A stretch of 64,000 bases of DNA from Blumeriella jaapii (taxonomy: Eukaryota; Ascomycota; Leotiomycetes; Helotiales; Drepanopezizaceae): contig VWND01000021.1 in NCBI GenBank assembly GCA_009599575.1, positions 1 through 64,000 of the forward strand. The letters run 5' to 3'. The notes under the pieces are model-generated. The model had not been told where the DNA came from, did not search any database, and saw only the letters and a list, made by a program, of their open reading frames with translations. The translations under genes were made by a program, and so were the position numbers. Positions 11,461 through 22,160 of this stretch are shown piece after piece. Position 1 is the first letter of the stretch, and each line of letters opens with the position of its first letter.

Positions 11461-11797
11461 ATGAATAATTACGCAATCGAGAAACGAAAGAAGCTCGAAC
11501 GTATCGATAAGCTAGAAGCAATTAAGGTTTCAAAAGCATTCAACATGTATGAAACTTTAATTCTAGAGCAAAAGGATCCAGTTCTGCCTAAAGCTTCTAA
11601 TTCGTCGATAGCTCAAAGAAAAAGAGGCTTGGGACCGTACAATCAGTTTGCACTAATTTCAGACCCGCCATTGCTTTAAGATTCTGAAAAGCAAGCAATT
11701 GGCTGCAATAGATTTGTACGGCGACGAAGATGAGGCTGAAATTCAGGCTGCACTGACTGAGGAGTTTTCGGACGGTTCGGAGTGGGGTTTTCAGTAG
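11461..11797 (+). CDS. Element B ORF-2, charged unknown protein, probably frameshifted
   Basis: Begins with ATG at 11461 and runs open to 11679 ('MNNYAIEKRKKLERIDKLEA...'), rich in Lys/Glu in its first third and probably helical. A one- or two-base shift near 11665-11680 would join it to a second frame, 'KILKSKQLAAIDLYGDEDE...' that ends in an acidic tail 'EEFSDGSEWGFQ' with stop TAG at 11795-11797. The acidic end is the sort of sequence that survives selection, so the shift is likely a lesion. No domain recognised. It lies 139 bases before the 3' LTR. Confidence 0.4.
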
Positions 11798-11935
11798 TGG
11801 TTTTCTTTCATTTTTACACTCCTTTATTCTTTGATTGCAATTGCAGTCGTTCGTTCATTTTATTTCGGTGTGCCGAACCTTCGGTATTTTCTGTACAGTC
11901 AGCTGGAGGCCAGCTTTTTTCGGAGGGGGGGATAG

Positions 11936-12105
11936 TGTAACGGCCCGGCCATTCGGCTGTTCGGCTTTCGGCTGTTCAGTCTTCCGTTACAGTTCTGGCG
12001 TAGCGCCAGGGGCAGGGGGTTCTACAGTGTATATAGTTCGCCCCGAGCTTCCTTCCTTTCAGCTCTTCGTCTGTATCTTAAGGGAAATATATGAGGTTCG
12101 TCACA
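11936..12105 (+). repeat. 3' LTR of element B
   Basis: 170 bp, tgtaacggcccggccattcg to gttcgtcaca. It is almost unmutated compared with the 5' LTR at 3899-4068. The right TSD tatac is at 12106-12110. Confidence 0.93.
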
Positions 12106-12110
12106 TATAC

Positions 12111-12171
12111 CATATAAACACGGCGACTAATTAACTAATCTCCTAGCCCTTCGATTGATTAAATCGTTATA
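12111..12171 (+). repeat. 5' LTR of A0, second part
   Basis: Resumes 'catataaacacggcgac' after element B and ends aaatcgttata. Joined to 3692-3898 it gives a complete family A LTR. Confidence 0.9.
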
Positions 12172-13183
12172 TTATTAACAACTCTTTTTTTACGCTGGCG
12201 ACGGCGTAAATTATTTTTTTTTTCGAATTTTTCACGGGTTATATTAAAATGATCGACCGGTCGTAAAAAGGCTTATTTCCGCATTTTGCGAAAAATAACT
12301 TTTGTTTAACGATCTTTTTTTTAGCAGAGCTTTTCAGCTTTTGTTACCACATTTTAACCTTTTTTTTAATCAGCGAAAAAACAGCTTCCCCTAAAAGTTT
12401 TTTTTTCTGAAAAACAATTTTTTTTCCGAAGAAAAAAAAATAAAGGAAAAGGCAGAACGCTAACCATTTCGCTTGCCATTTTTTTTTTTTTTGCAGCTTA
12501 GCGCTGAAAGCGTTTAGTTAAAACTTTTGCAAAATCAATTGAAAAAAGCGTAAAAGCGTAAACGATAATTTCTAAAAATTATACGATTGCGACAGACCTT
12601 TTAATTAAAGCATTTGATAAAATTTATCGAACGTGCTTTTGCTAATCGCGAATCTGCTGCTTTTTTTTTTTTCGCAACGTTTTATTTTAATTAACAAACG
12701 CTGCAAATTAATTTTTCCGCTTTTCGCGAATTTTTTTTGAATTTTTTTTTAACGGCCAAAATTTTAACGCGCTTTTTAAACGCTATGGTTTCTATTTATT
12801 TGCTAACTTTCGATTAGCTCGTATAAAACGCGTTTCGAATTTTGAATTTAAACTAAATAATAATAAAAATTATAAAACACGCTATTAAAAAATTAAAATT
12901 TTCGATAATTTCGAATTTTATTACGATTATTTCGCTGGCGATCGATTTCGCAAAAATTATATATTCGATCAGACCGAAAGCGTGGCAAGAAAGTTTTTTA
13001 CTCCGCGTATTTTAAACCGTTCCGATTTTACGTTTTTCGAAAAATTAATAAAAAAGGTCGCCGATTTTCTGGCCGACTTTTCAAACGTTTAAAAGGCGGA
13101 AAACGAATTTAAAATGTTTGTAATAAATACGTGCGACGATTTTTTAACGATTTTATTTGCGTTTTTCCATTTTCGCAGCGAAC
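12172..13183 (+). pseudogene. A0 leader and first part of gag-like pseudogene
   Basis: Collinear with A1 4502-5513. It starts ttattaacaactc (primer-binding-site position) and then has the shared leader with 'gatcgaccggtcgtaaaaag'. The gag-like frame begins near 12530 and is visibly more mutated than in A1. It is cut after 'gcagcgaac' by C0 and resumes at 29345. The last five bases (cgaac) are the left TSD of C0. Confidence 0.8.
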
Positions 13184-13597
13184 TGTTAGGAACCAACATC
13201 ACGTATATAAGTCAGATGATCCGCCAAAACCCTCTGCCTCCTACCAACCCTCGAATAATATTTTCTGCGGATAGGCCGTGAAGGCCGGATAGTATTATAA
13301 AAGCTGGAAATAACATTTAAATAAAACACTTTATAAAAGTAATTGCTAAAAAACCAGTTATTAAAATTATATTAAAAATAATTAAAAAAAGGTCGGAATA
13401 AAAGCTAAAAAAGCATATTAAATAAAATTCGCCTGGTTTCCTAGGAAATACTTTTTTCAAAAGCTCCACCCTTTCTTTTGTATTTATACACGCCTTTTAT
13501 TAAAAATATAAAAAGTAAAAATCAATTTTATTATTAATTCAATTTTATTTAAGTTTTATTATTTAAACTAATGTTTTTTTGCTTTTTAATTTTTATA
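13184..13597 (+). repeat. 5' LTR of C0
   Basis: 414 bp. Its first 130 bases are hardly mutated (tgttaggaaccaacatcacg) while its 3' third is strongly mutated (aatttttata in place of aattcttaca), so mutation load changes within one LTR. Confidence 0.93.
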
Positions 13598-13639
13598 TTC
13601 TGATTTTTCTACCTATCGGAACGGCAGTTCGATATTATT

Positions 13640-15290
13640 AAAACAACCTTTTATTATATTATTATATTTATATCGTTATTATCGATATTATAGCTTTTCG
13701 CATTCGCAGCAAACAAGCATTTCTAGCTATTTAAAAAGACTTAGCGCTTTCGGCTGTTTAAAAAAATTCCGTACTATTGTTTTTTCTGACGTTATCAGCT
13801 TTATTAAAAATCGAAAATATCCTACTATTAAAACGCGACGACTTTCCAACTTTTTTTATTTAAAAAATCATTGAAAAAAGCCACGTTTAAAACGATTCGA
13901 AAGGACTTTTCATCGAAACTCTGATTTATTTGATTAATAAACGAATCCGCGCCGAACAAAAAAAAACGATAAACGTAAAAAAATAAAAAAATACGAATTA
14001 AAATAAAACAAAAGAAAACCGAGAAAAAAGTTTACGAAATAATCAAAAGATTCGAACCAAAAAACGCCGAAACGAATTCCGAAAAGAAATTAAACAATTT
14101 CAATAAAAACTTAACGCTTTCGAAAATATCGAAAAAAAGGTTTTTATATTTTTTAATACCGTTCCAATTAAAAAAAAAAAGAAAATAACCCAAACTAGCG
14201 ATTATTATAAAATATTTTCGAAGCATTACGATAATAATATTTATTAAAAACGACTTAGCATTTTTTTTTAAATATATTATATCTTTTGTAAAAAATATAG
14301 CGAATTCGAGCCGGAAAGTATTAAAAATAAAAAACTTTTTAATATATCGAAAGAAAATAACTAAAAAAGCTTAATTTTTTATTCGGCGTATAAAACGAAA
14401 TTTCCGCCAAAATAAATAAGTAATATTTTATATCAATCAAAAGAAAATTAACGCTTGTATTTTAGCTTTCGACGATAAAATAAAAAAAAAATAAACCGGA
14501 TACGAACGACGTTTTACAAATATTCGAATTATATAAAACGATTTTAAAAAATAAATATTAAATTTTTTAATAAATGCGAAAAATCGAAAAATCGCGGCTT
14601 CGAATTTATACGATAAAACGAAACAAAAAAAGCATAAATTAATTAACGATTTCGTTGTTTATTTAAATAATTTCGAATAGCAATTGCAAATAATAAACGA
14701 TGCGACTAGAAAAAAAATGCTTTTCGCAAAACTCCGATTTATTTTTCGAAAAAAAATTATTAAACGAAGCAATACTGCAGCTATAAGCTCGTACGAAAAA
14801 TTAATATTAATCGCTCGTCGTATCGAAAATATTAATAAAATTATTAGCGACGAAACGAAAAATAATAAACGACGAAACGAACGCAAAAAAAAAAAAAAAA
14901 AAAAATTTATATTTACGATTAAAGCTTAAAAGTTAAAACAAATATATACCGTTTTCGATCCGAAAATACGTTATAAAAAAAAAATAAAAACGAAAAAACG
15001 ATAATTTTAACAAAATCTTTTAAAATTCTAAAATTTCTAACGACTTTTTTTATTTTTCGAAATGCAATCGCTGCCAAAAAAAAAAGCATCGTATAATTAA
15101 TTATTTAAAAATCGAATATTATAAATGCAACAGAAAAAAATATATAATTTTAAATTGCTCCGAAGCTAACAAATCTAAAAATTCGGAAAAAGCTTTCGCT
15201 CGATTTTAATTTCGTCGCTGCTAACAAAATCGAGCGAAAAAAAAAAGCAGAAAATAATAATTTCAGTCGAAATTAAAAAAGCCAAAAGCG
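13640..15290 (+). pseudogene. C0 gag pseudogene with zinc knuckles
   Basis: Capsid gene remnant. Near its end (about 15063-15175) two CCHC zinc knuckles can be read: 'CNRCQKKKHRIINY' followed by 'YYKCNRKKYIILNC'. In the first the last Cys is Tyr; in the second the first Cys and the His are Tyr (G-to-A in TGC, C-to-T in CAT/CAC). Such knuckles bind element RNA. Upstream, the frame is rich in Lys/Asn and broken by stops; a readable stretch is 14684-14929. The same region is in C1 on the other strand. Confidence 0.75.
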
Positions 15291-18200
15291 AAATTCGTAC
15301 GAAACGAGCTTTTATCGATTGCGACGCGGAAAAAAACTGCGTAACTTAAAAATTATTAATTAAATATAAATAAAAATCAATTTAAAAACGTATTAATTTA
15401 TTTACAATAAAAAAAAAAAAAAATTATTTACGGCACGTATACGCAATTTATTCGCGCTATTAATAATTATAAAATAACTAAAAAATACAAAGCAATTTCG
15501 TAGCTTGCGATATAAATATTTCAAAAATTTTATTTATTTTAAAATTTTTTTGATTGCGAAATATCGACCCCGCCATAAGCTTTCGAATTAAATCGTAGCG
15601 ATATCCAATCGAACGCTTATAGCTTAATTTTATTATAATTGAACGTTTCAAAAAAAAATCTAAAAAAAAACAAACGTTTTGTATCGTTTTGAAAAAAGCT
15701 ATTAAAAAACAGTATTAATTACTTTTTAAATACGACGATTACGCCGACGTGTTTAACGATACCGCCGCGGTTATCTTAACTTTTTATTATTTTATAAAAT
15801 ATCGAATAAATTTCGCGAAAAAAAAGGCTTTTTTTTAAAAATTAATTTACTTTTTGTCGGAATCTGAACTTACCGAATTGCGCGAATATTTCGATTCGAA
15901 TTTAGAAAAAAATTGAATAAAAAAATCTATTAGCTTTGCCGGCGCACCGGTAATATTTATACCGAAAAAAAACGGAAGTTTACGATTATGCGTCGATTAT
16001 AAGAATTTAAACGCGATTACGATTAAAAATCGAACTTTTTTATTTTTTATAAGCGAAATTTTAAATTGTTTAAAAAAAGCTAAAATATTTATTAAATTAG
16101 ATTTTATTTAAGCGTATTATCGCTTTCGAATAAAAAAAGGAAATAAATAAAAAACTGCGTTTCGCATTCGTTACGAACACTTCGAATACTGCGTATTACT
16201 TTTCGGCCTTTCGAACGCATCAGCAACTTTCCAAGCGTATATTAATTAAGCTTTAATCGATTTAGTAAATATTACGTATATAATTTATTTCGACGATATT
16301 TTAATATTTTTCGAAAATTTCGACGATTATATAAACGCGGTAAAAAAGATTTTCGAAAAACTCCGTATTAATAAATTTTACGAAAATCTGAAAGAATATG
16401 TTTTCGATACGAATACGATTAAATTTCTAAGCTTCGTCGTTATTTCTACGGAAATTAAAATAAACCCAAAAAAAAATTACTATTCGGAAATAGCTTTTTT
16501 TTATTACGTAGCGAAATATTCAAATGTTTTTGGGTTTTACTAATTTTTATAAACGTTTTATTAAAAACTACGCTAAGCTTTGCCGATTTATTACAAATTT
16601 TTTAAAAAAAATGCAACGAAAAAAATATCGGGCTTTTTTCGTTTTTTATTCGAAGCGAAAGTCGCTTTTTTATTTTTAAAAGAAAAGTTTTGCCGAGCAC
16701 CGATTTTACGCTATTTCGATCTTCGATTAAAAATTCAAATCGAAACAAACGCTTCGAAATTTGTTATAAACGGAATATTATTTCAATTGTTCGAAAAAAA
16801 TACGAAGGCAGATTAGTATTTTATCGCGTATTATTCGAAAAAGCTTTTTTTTATAAAACAAAAATATAAGATTTACGACGCTAAGCTAATAATTATAATT
16901 TACGTTTTTGAATAATAAAACTAATATTTACGTAGCGTTTTCGACGTTATTATTATGCGTATAAATTATTATAATTTAAAATACTTTTTTACGAAAAAAC
17001 GTTTAAACGGACGCTAAGCGAAATAGGCCGACGAGCTAGCTAAATACGATTTTATAATCGAATATAAAACAAAAGTTTTTAATTCGGCGAATAGTTTTTT
17101 TCGCCGGCCAGATTTAAAAAAAAATTTAAAAAAAAATAACGAATAATTGTTTACGCTGTATCGTAAGCTAAAACTAGTTTATTTAAGAAATTCCAAAATG
17201 TTTTTCGTAATAAAAATACGCTTAAAATCGAAGCATAAATTATTTCGCGCCGATAATTATTCGAAGCTTTTATTAACGGAATCAAAAAGTAAAAAGCAAG
17301 CGAAAAGAAATTAAATAAAAAGCTTTTTCGCCGGATTATTTTTTGCTAATATTATTAATTGCAAATAATATATATTACGAAGCGTAGCCGTTGTATTGCT
17401 ATAATTCGAAACGGCTAATAACGAGCTAGCAAAACCGATTTATAAGATTATTTTTAAATTGCAAAAATTTGATTTTTTTATATTATAAAAAATATACGAA
17501 TCGGCTTCGCAAAATAATCGAGCCGGATCCGAAAAATATTGGCGTATAAATTAAAATAAATTCTTACGTTATAAAAAACGTACGTATATTTCGAATTAAA
17601 ACGTTATTAAAAGCGAAATATTAAAAATTAATTACGACGATCCGACCGCCGATTATTAAAGTTTTCGGCGAACGTTAAAACTGGTCGAAAAAAAGTATTT
17701 TTGGCCTGGTTTACGAAGCGACGTAAAACGTTACGTTAATACGTATGGAAAATGCTAGAAAAGCAAATTTAAAAAGCATCGATTCTATAGCGAATTAGCC
17801 TTTTTTTCGATTTTTACAAAACTTAAAAAAAAAAAAATTATAAATTTTATTACGAGTTTATTTTTTAATAAAAAACGAAATCGTATTTACGATTCGATAT
17901 TCGTTATAATAAACCGATATATAAAACTGTCGAAATATATATTAATATAAAAAACGATTTCAGCCCCAGATTTAGCTGAAATATTTATATAATACGTTTA
18001 TAAAAATTTTAATTATTTTAAAAAGATTATTACAAACAAAAGGTTAGTTTTTATTAATAAATTCTGGTTTTTAATAATATTTTATTTATAAAAACGACGT
18101 CGATTAAACACCGCTTTTCATTTTTAAATAAATAGCCAAACGAAACGTTAAAATTAAGTTTTAAAATTTTATTTTCGCACGTATTACGATTATCGACAAA

Positions 18201-18900
18201 ACGATTAGGCTACGAAGCTTGTTTTAGCCGAGTTTACGTATAATAATTCGATATACGCTTTTACGAATTTTATTTTTTTTCGTATATTATACGGCTTTTA
18301 TTCAGAATTTAATAACAACGTCGAAAGCGACGTCGTAAAAAAAAAAGTATCGTCAGCGGAAAAACGAATTAAAATATTATAAAAAAAAAAAAAAGTATTT
18401 AGTAAAAAACTAAAAAAAGCTAACGCGAATTACAAAAGGTTTTACGACGCTAAACACAAAAAAACTAAATTTTAAATAAGCGATAAAATATTATTATCGA
18501 TTAAAAACCTTCGACAGCTGCGATTTTTTCGAAAGCTTTTAAATAAATATTTAAAACTTTTTAAAATTAAGCGAATTATATACGAGCACGGCCAAACTTA
18601 TTAATTCGAGCTTTTTTTTTAATATCGTATTTACGATATTTTCTACGTTTTTCTTTCAAAACCTTAATAAAGCCGGAATAATACCGAACCGAAAAATAAT
18701 ATAATAAAACTTTAAAAATCCGAAAAATACGAAATCAAATTAATATAAGCTTATAAAAATACAAAAAAAAACCGATATTATTTAATACGATAAAAAAGCT
18801 ATTTATTAAGCGAAAACTTTTGAAAGTCAAAAAACTATTTTACGAACGCAAAAAAAATTATAAAAAAATATTTGAAAAATACGATAAGTAATAGCAACGA
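15290..18900 (+). pseudogene. C0 pol pseudogene: protease, RT, RNase H, integrase, chromodomain-like tail
   Basis: Protease at about 15310-15610: 'FIDCDAEKNCV' (retropepsin D-x-G-A with Gly lost) and 'VACDINISKI', 'DPAISFRIKS'. RT at about 15945-16530: 'PVIFIPKKNGSLRLCVDY', '[17 protein letters not shown]', and an intact catalytic box YFDD at 16286-16297. RNase H at about 16560-17130: 'APILRYFDLRLKIQIETNAS'. Integrase at about 17650-18600: 'FITSLFF', 'TNKRLVFINKFW' (SDRG-type motif with Asp changed to Asn), 'LAEFTYNNS', 'FYDAKHKK'. A 'KYEVKSIQAYKNTKKK' stretch at about 18728-18780 resembles a chromodomain start. Stops throughout. This is the fungal sushi/Tf1-like gypsy pattern. Confidence 0.9.
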
Positions 18901-20120
18901 AGCAGTAACAAATACGCGTCGTAAAAAAGCAAAAAAAAAAAAAAAAAACATTTAGAAAATTTTAAAATCGCCGCTAAAGCGATTTATTTTTCGTATTATT
19001 ATCGTTATTTTTTTTTATTTTTATCGCTATTTTTTTAAAATTCAAAAGCAACGGTAAGTTAAAAAAAATTAATATTAAACGAATTCGTAAAATATTCGAT
19101 TTATTTTAATTAAAACTCTTATAATAGCCGTAATCGAATTTTAAATTGCAGCTACGATATTTTCGTAAAAATTTAAAATTTGATTTAATTAATTAAAATA
19201 AATCCGAGCGACGTTTTCGAAACGTCGGAAAATACGTTTTATATTAGCGTTGTTAAATAAAAGGGCCGGCGCAGTTAAAACTTTTAAAATAGCAGCAGCC
19301 GTTAAACCGGCAAAAGCGGGCGCAGCAGCAGCGGCGGCAATCCGAGCCGCGGCGCGATTCGCACGATTTTCGATTATTATAAAAGCCGAAGCGTTATTTT
19401 TTTTAAACGATTTATATAAGCGTCGTAAATAATAAAATCGATAAAAGTTTTAATAAAAGCTTTAGCTTCGGCAGTAAAAAAAAAAAGCGGCAGCGGCGAT
19501 AGCAATATCGAAACGATTTATAAAATCGTTAAAATTCGCGAAAAAGATTTGCGTTTCGGTAGCGCGTACGGTAAAAATTTGTAATTAATTAAAAGCGAAT
19601 TCGAATAAAAATTTAAAAAATTTATAAAAAAGCATTAAATATACGAAGTTTTGCAACGGTTGTATTTTACGCTAAAAAGCTCGAAAACGTAAAAAAGCAA
19701 AAAGGCCGTTATAATATTTTCGCGTAAAATCAGGCGTATATACCGAAAGCAAATAAAAATTAAAAGCATTTTGAAAATTCGCGGCGAACGCGGCGAAAAG
19801 CAATTAATTAAAAAAAAAAAAAAGCTAAAAAAAAAAAAAATAAAAAAAAAAAAAAAAAAAAAGTTAAGCAGGAAAATTGCGGCCATTTTAAGAAAAAAGG
19901 CTTTTTTAAACGAAAATGCGAACGCTACCGAAAACAAAAAAAACAAAACAGCAAAACAGCTATAATTTACGATTAAAAGCGAAAAAAACAATTATAATTT
20001 ATAATCGAAAGCGGAAAAAACCGTACGTTATTTCGAAAGCGTAACGCACGTTATATACGAAAGCATACGTATAAAAAAATCAATCGCTTTTAAAAATTAA
20101 AAGTTTAAAAAAAAAAATAA
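18900..20120 (+). other. C0 post-integrase region, Ala/Lys-rich frames
   Basis: About 1.2 kb between the pol end and the 3' LTR, collinear with reverse 22160-20940 of C1. One frame reads an Ala-rich block at about 19260-19430 ('AKAGAAAAAAIRAAARFAR'), then basic sequence ('RFIKSLKFAKKICVSVA'), and an A-run-rich Lys stretch at 19771-19965. In C1 the Ala block is preserved as 'AKTGAAAAAAIRAAARFVR', so GC-rich Ala/Arg codons survive in both copies. It could be a third ORF or the C-terminal tail of pol. I do not recognise it. Confidence 0.5.
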
Positions 20121-20417
20121 TATTAAAAATTAATATTACGTATATAAATCAAATAATCCGCCAAAACCTTTTGCTTTTTACCAACTTTCGAATAATACTT
20201 TCTGCGGATAAACCGTAAAGGCCGGATAATATTATAAAAGTTGAAAATAATATTTAAATAAAACATTTTATAAAAATAATTGCTAAAAAACTAATTATTA
20301 AAATTATATTAAAAAAAATTAAAAAAAGGTCGGAATAAGGGCTGGAAAAGCATATTAAATAAAATTCGCCTGGTTTTCTGGAAAATACGTTTTTCGAGGG
20401 CTCTATCCCTTCTTTTG
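20121..20417 (+). repeat. 3' LTR of C0, first part
   Basis: Starts tattaaaaattaatattacg, a RIP-ed form of tgttaggaaccaacatcacg, and runs to 'ctatcccttcttttg' (20403-20417), where the short LINE-like element begins. The same 15 bases recur at 27961-27975 and the LTR continues from 27976. Confidence 0.93.
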
Positions 20418-20526
20418 CGGACCATCGCAAAAGGCGGCGAAGGGCGTAGTCGACAGCAGCTTTAGCTGTACCAACACGAACTGCTTTCGGGGTCGTACTT
20501 TGTATTTAATTCCTTAGCTTAGCACG

Positions 20527-20939
20527 TATAAGGATTAAAAGGCAGGGAAACACTAGTTCAGACAATAGAGCTCAGATAAGGTTGGGTTGATAGTCAGACT
20601 GATTTTTATTTTTTATATTTCTAGTAGAAAGCGTGTATAAATACAAAAGAAGGGGTGGAGCCTTCGAAAAAAGTATTTCCCAGAAAACCAGGCGAATCTT
20701 ATTTAATATGCTTCTTCAGCCTTTATTCCGACCTTTTCTTATTCTTTTTAATATAACTTTAATAACTGGTTTTTTAGCAATTACTTTTATAAAATGTTTT
20801 ATTTAAATATTATTTTTAGCTTTTATAATATTATCCGGCCTTTACGGCCTATCCGCAGAAAATGCTATTCGAAAATTGATAAAAAGCAAAGGGCTTTGGC
20901 GGATTATTTGATTTATATACGTAATATTGGTTTTTGATA
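20527..20939 (-). repeat. 3' LTR of C1 (left end on the + strand)
   Basis: Reverse complement of the C LTR: starts tataaggattaaaaggcag and ends ggtttttgata. The first 150 bases are close to the unmutated sequence seen at 29277-29339; the inner half is mutated. Confidence 0.93.
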
Positions 20940-20949
20940 TTACTTTTTT

Positions 20950-21193
20950 TTTTAAATCTTTAGTTTTTAAAAGCGATTGATTTTTTTATACGTATGTTTT
21001 CGTATATAACGTACGTTACGCTTTCGAAATAACGTGCGGTTTTTTTCGCTTTTGATCGTAAATTGTAGCTGTTTTTTTCGCTTTCGATCGTAAATTATAA
21101 TTGTTTTGCTGTTTTGTTTTTTTTGTTTTCGGTAGCGCTTGTATTTTCGTTTAAAAAAGCTTTTTTTTTAAAATAACCGCTATTTTCCTATTT

Positions 21194-21224
<31 letters not shown>

Positions 21225-22160
21225 CGTTAGCTTTTTTTTTATTTTAATTAATTATTTTTCGCCGCGTTCGCCGCGAATTTTCAAAATGCTTTTAATTTTT
21301 ATTTGCTTTCGGTATGCCCGCCTGATTTTACGCGAAAGCATTATAGCGGCTTTTTTGCTTTTTTGCGTTTTCGAGCTTTTTAGCGTAAAATGCAACCGTT
21401 GTAAAACTTCGTATATTTAATACTTTTTTATAAATTTTTTAAACTTTTATTCGAATTCGTTTTTAATTAGCTATAGATTTTTATTATACGCGCTATCGAG
21501 ACGCAAATTTTTTTCGCGGGCCTTAACGATTTTATAAATCGTTTCGATGCTGCTACCGCCGCTGCCGCTTTTTTTTTTTTTATTATCGAAGCTAAAGCTT
21601 TTGCTAAAATTTTTATCGATTTTATTATTTACGACGCTTATATAAATCGTTTAAAAAAAAATAACGCTTCGGCTTTTATAATAATCGGTGATCGTACGAA
21701 TCGCGCCGCGGCTCGAATTGCCGCCGCTGCTGCTGCGCCCGTTTTTGCCGGTTTAGCGGCTGCTGCTGTTTTAGAAGCTTTAACTGCGCCGATCTTTTTT
21801 TTTAACGACGCTAATATAAAACGTATTTTCCGACGTTTCGAAAACGTTGCTCGGATTTATTTTAATTAATTAAATTAAATTTTAGATTTTTACGAAAATA
21901 TCGTAGTTGCAATTCAGAATTCGATTACGGTTATCGTAAAAGTTTTAATTAAAATAAGTCGAATATTCTGCGAATTCGTTTAATATTAATTTCTTTAGCC
22001 TGCCGCTGCTTTTAAATTTAAAAAAAATAGCGAAAAAAATAGAAAAAGAAATAACGATAAAAATAAATTAGTTTAGCGGCGGTTTTAGAGTTTTCTAAAT
22101 ATTTTTTTTTTATTTTTTTTGTTTTTACGGCGCGCATTCGTTATTATTCCGTTGCTATTA
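20950..22160 (-). other. C1 post-integrase region with Ala-rich frame
   Basis: Counterpart of 18900-20120 in C0. On the minus strand, about 21800-21640 reads 'IGAVKASKTAAAAKPAKTG' followed by 'AAAAAIRAAARF'. There is a long T-run at 21202-21224 (A-run on the coding strand). It shares the Ala-block frame with C0. Confidence 0.5.

Larger units (their letters stand above)
10654..11935 (+). other. Element B, main internal region with two short reading frames
   Basis: Comparatively GC-normal, lightly mutated sequence. It contains open stretches 10976-11284 and 11461-11797 (below), Pro/Ser/Thr-rich low-information sequence at 10660-10920, and a Phe/Gly-type repetitive stretch near 11290-11345 (ttcggccctttc, ttcggccctgcc, ttcggtcc). 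The polypurine tract is at 11914-11935. No pol motif is seen in any frame. Confidence 0.7.
3899..12105 (+). mobile_element. Small LTR element B without pol (TRIM/LARD-like), interrupted by A1
   Basis: Two 170-bp LTRs (3899-4068 and 11936-12105) flank an internal region of about 1.45 kb (4069-4237 plus 10654-11935) with no protease, RT or integrase motif. TSD tatac on both sides. The LTRs start tgtaacg and end cgtcaca, and the 3' LTR is preceded by a polypurine tract 'ttttttcgga' + G-run + 'tag'. All three features match family A, so B probably depends on A (or a relative) for its enzymes; this is inference. Full-length copy A1 sits inside it with TSD tatcc. The right part (10654-12105) is among the least mutated sequence in the window. 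Confidence 0.88.

Noticed and set aside
19771..19965. Lys-rich open frame on the plus strand, and the Phe-rich frame opposite it (19991-19635)
   Set aside because: Both are produced by long A-runs in the C0 post-integrase region; there is no start context or conservation as an open frame in C1.
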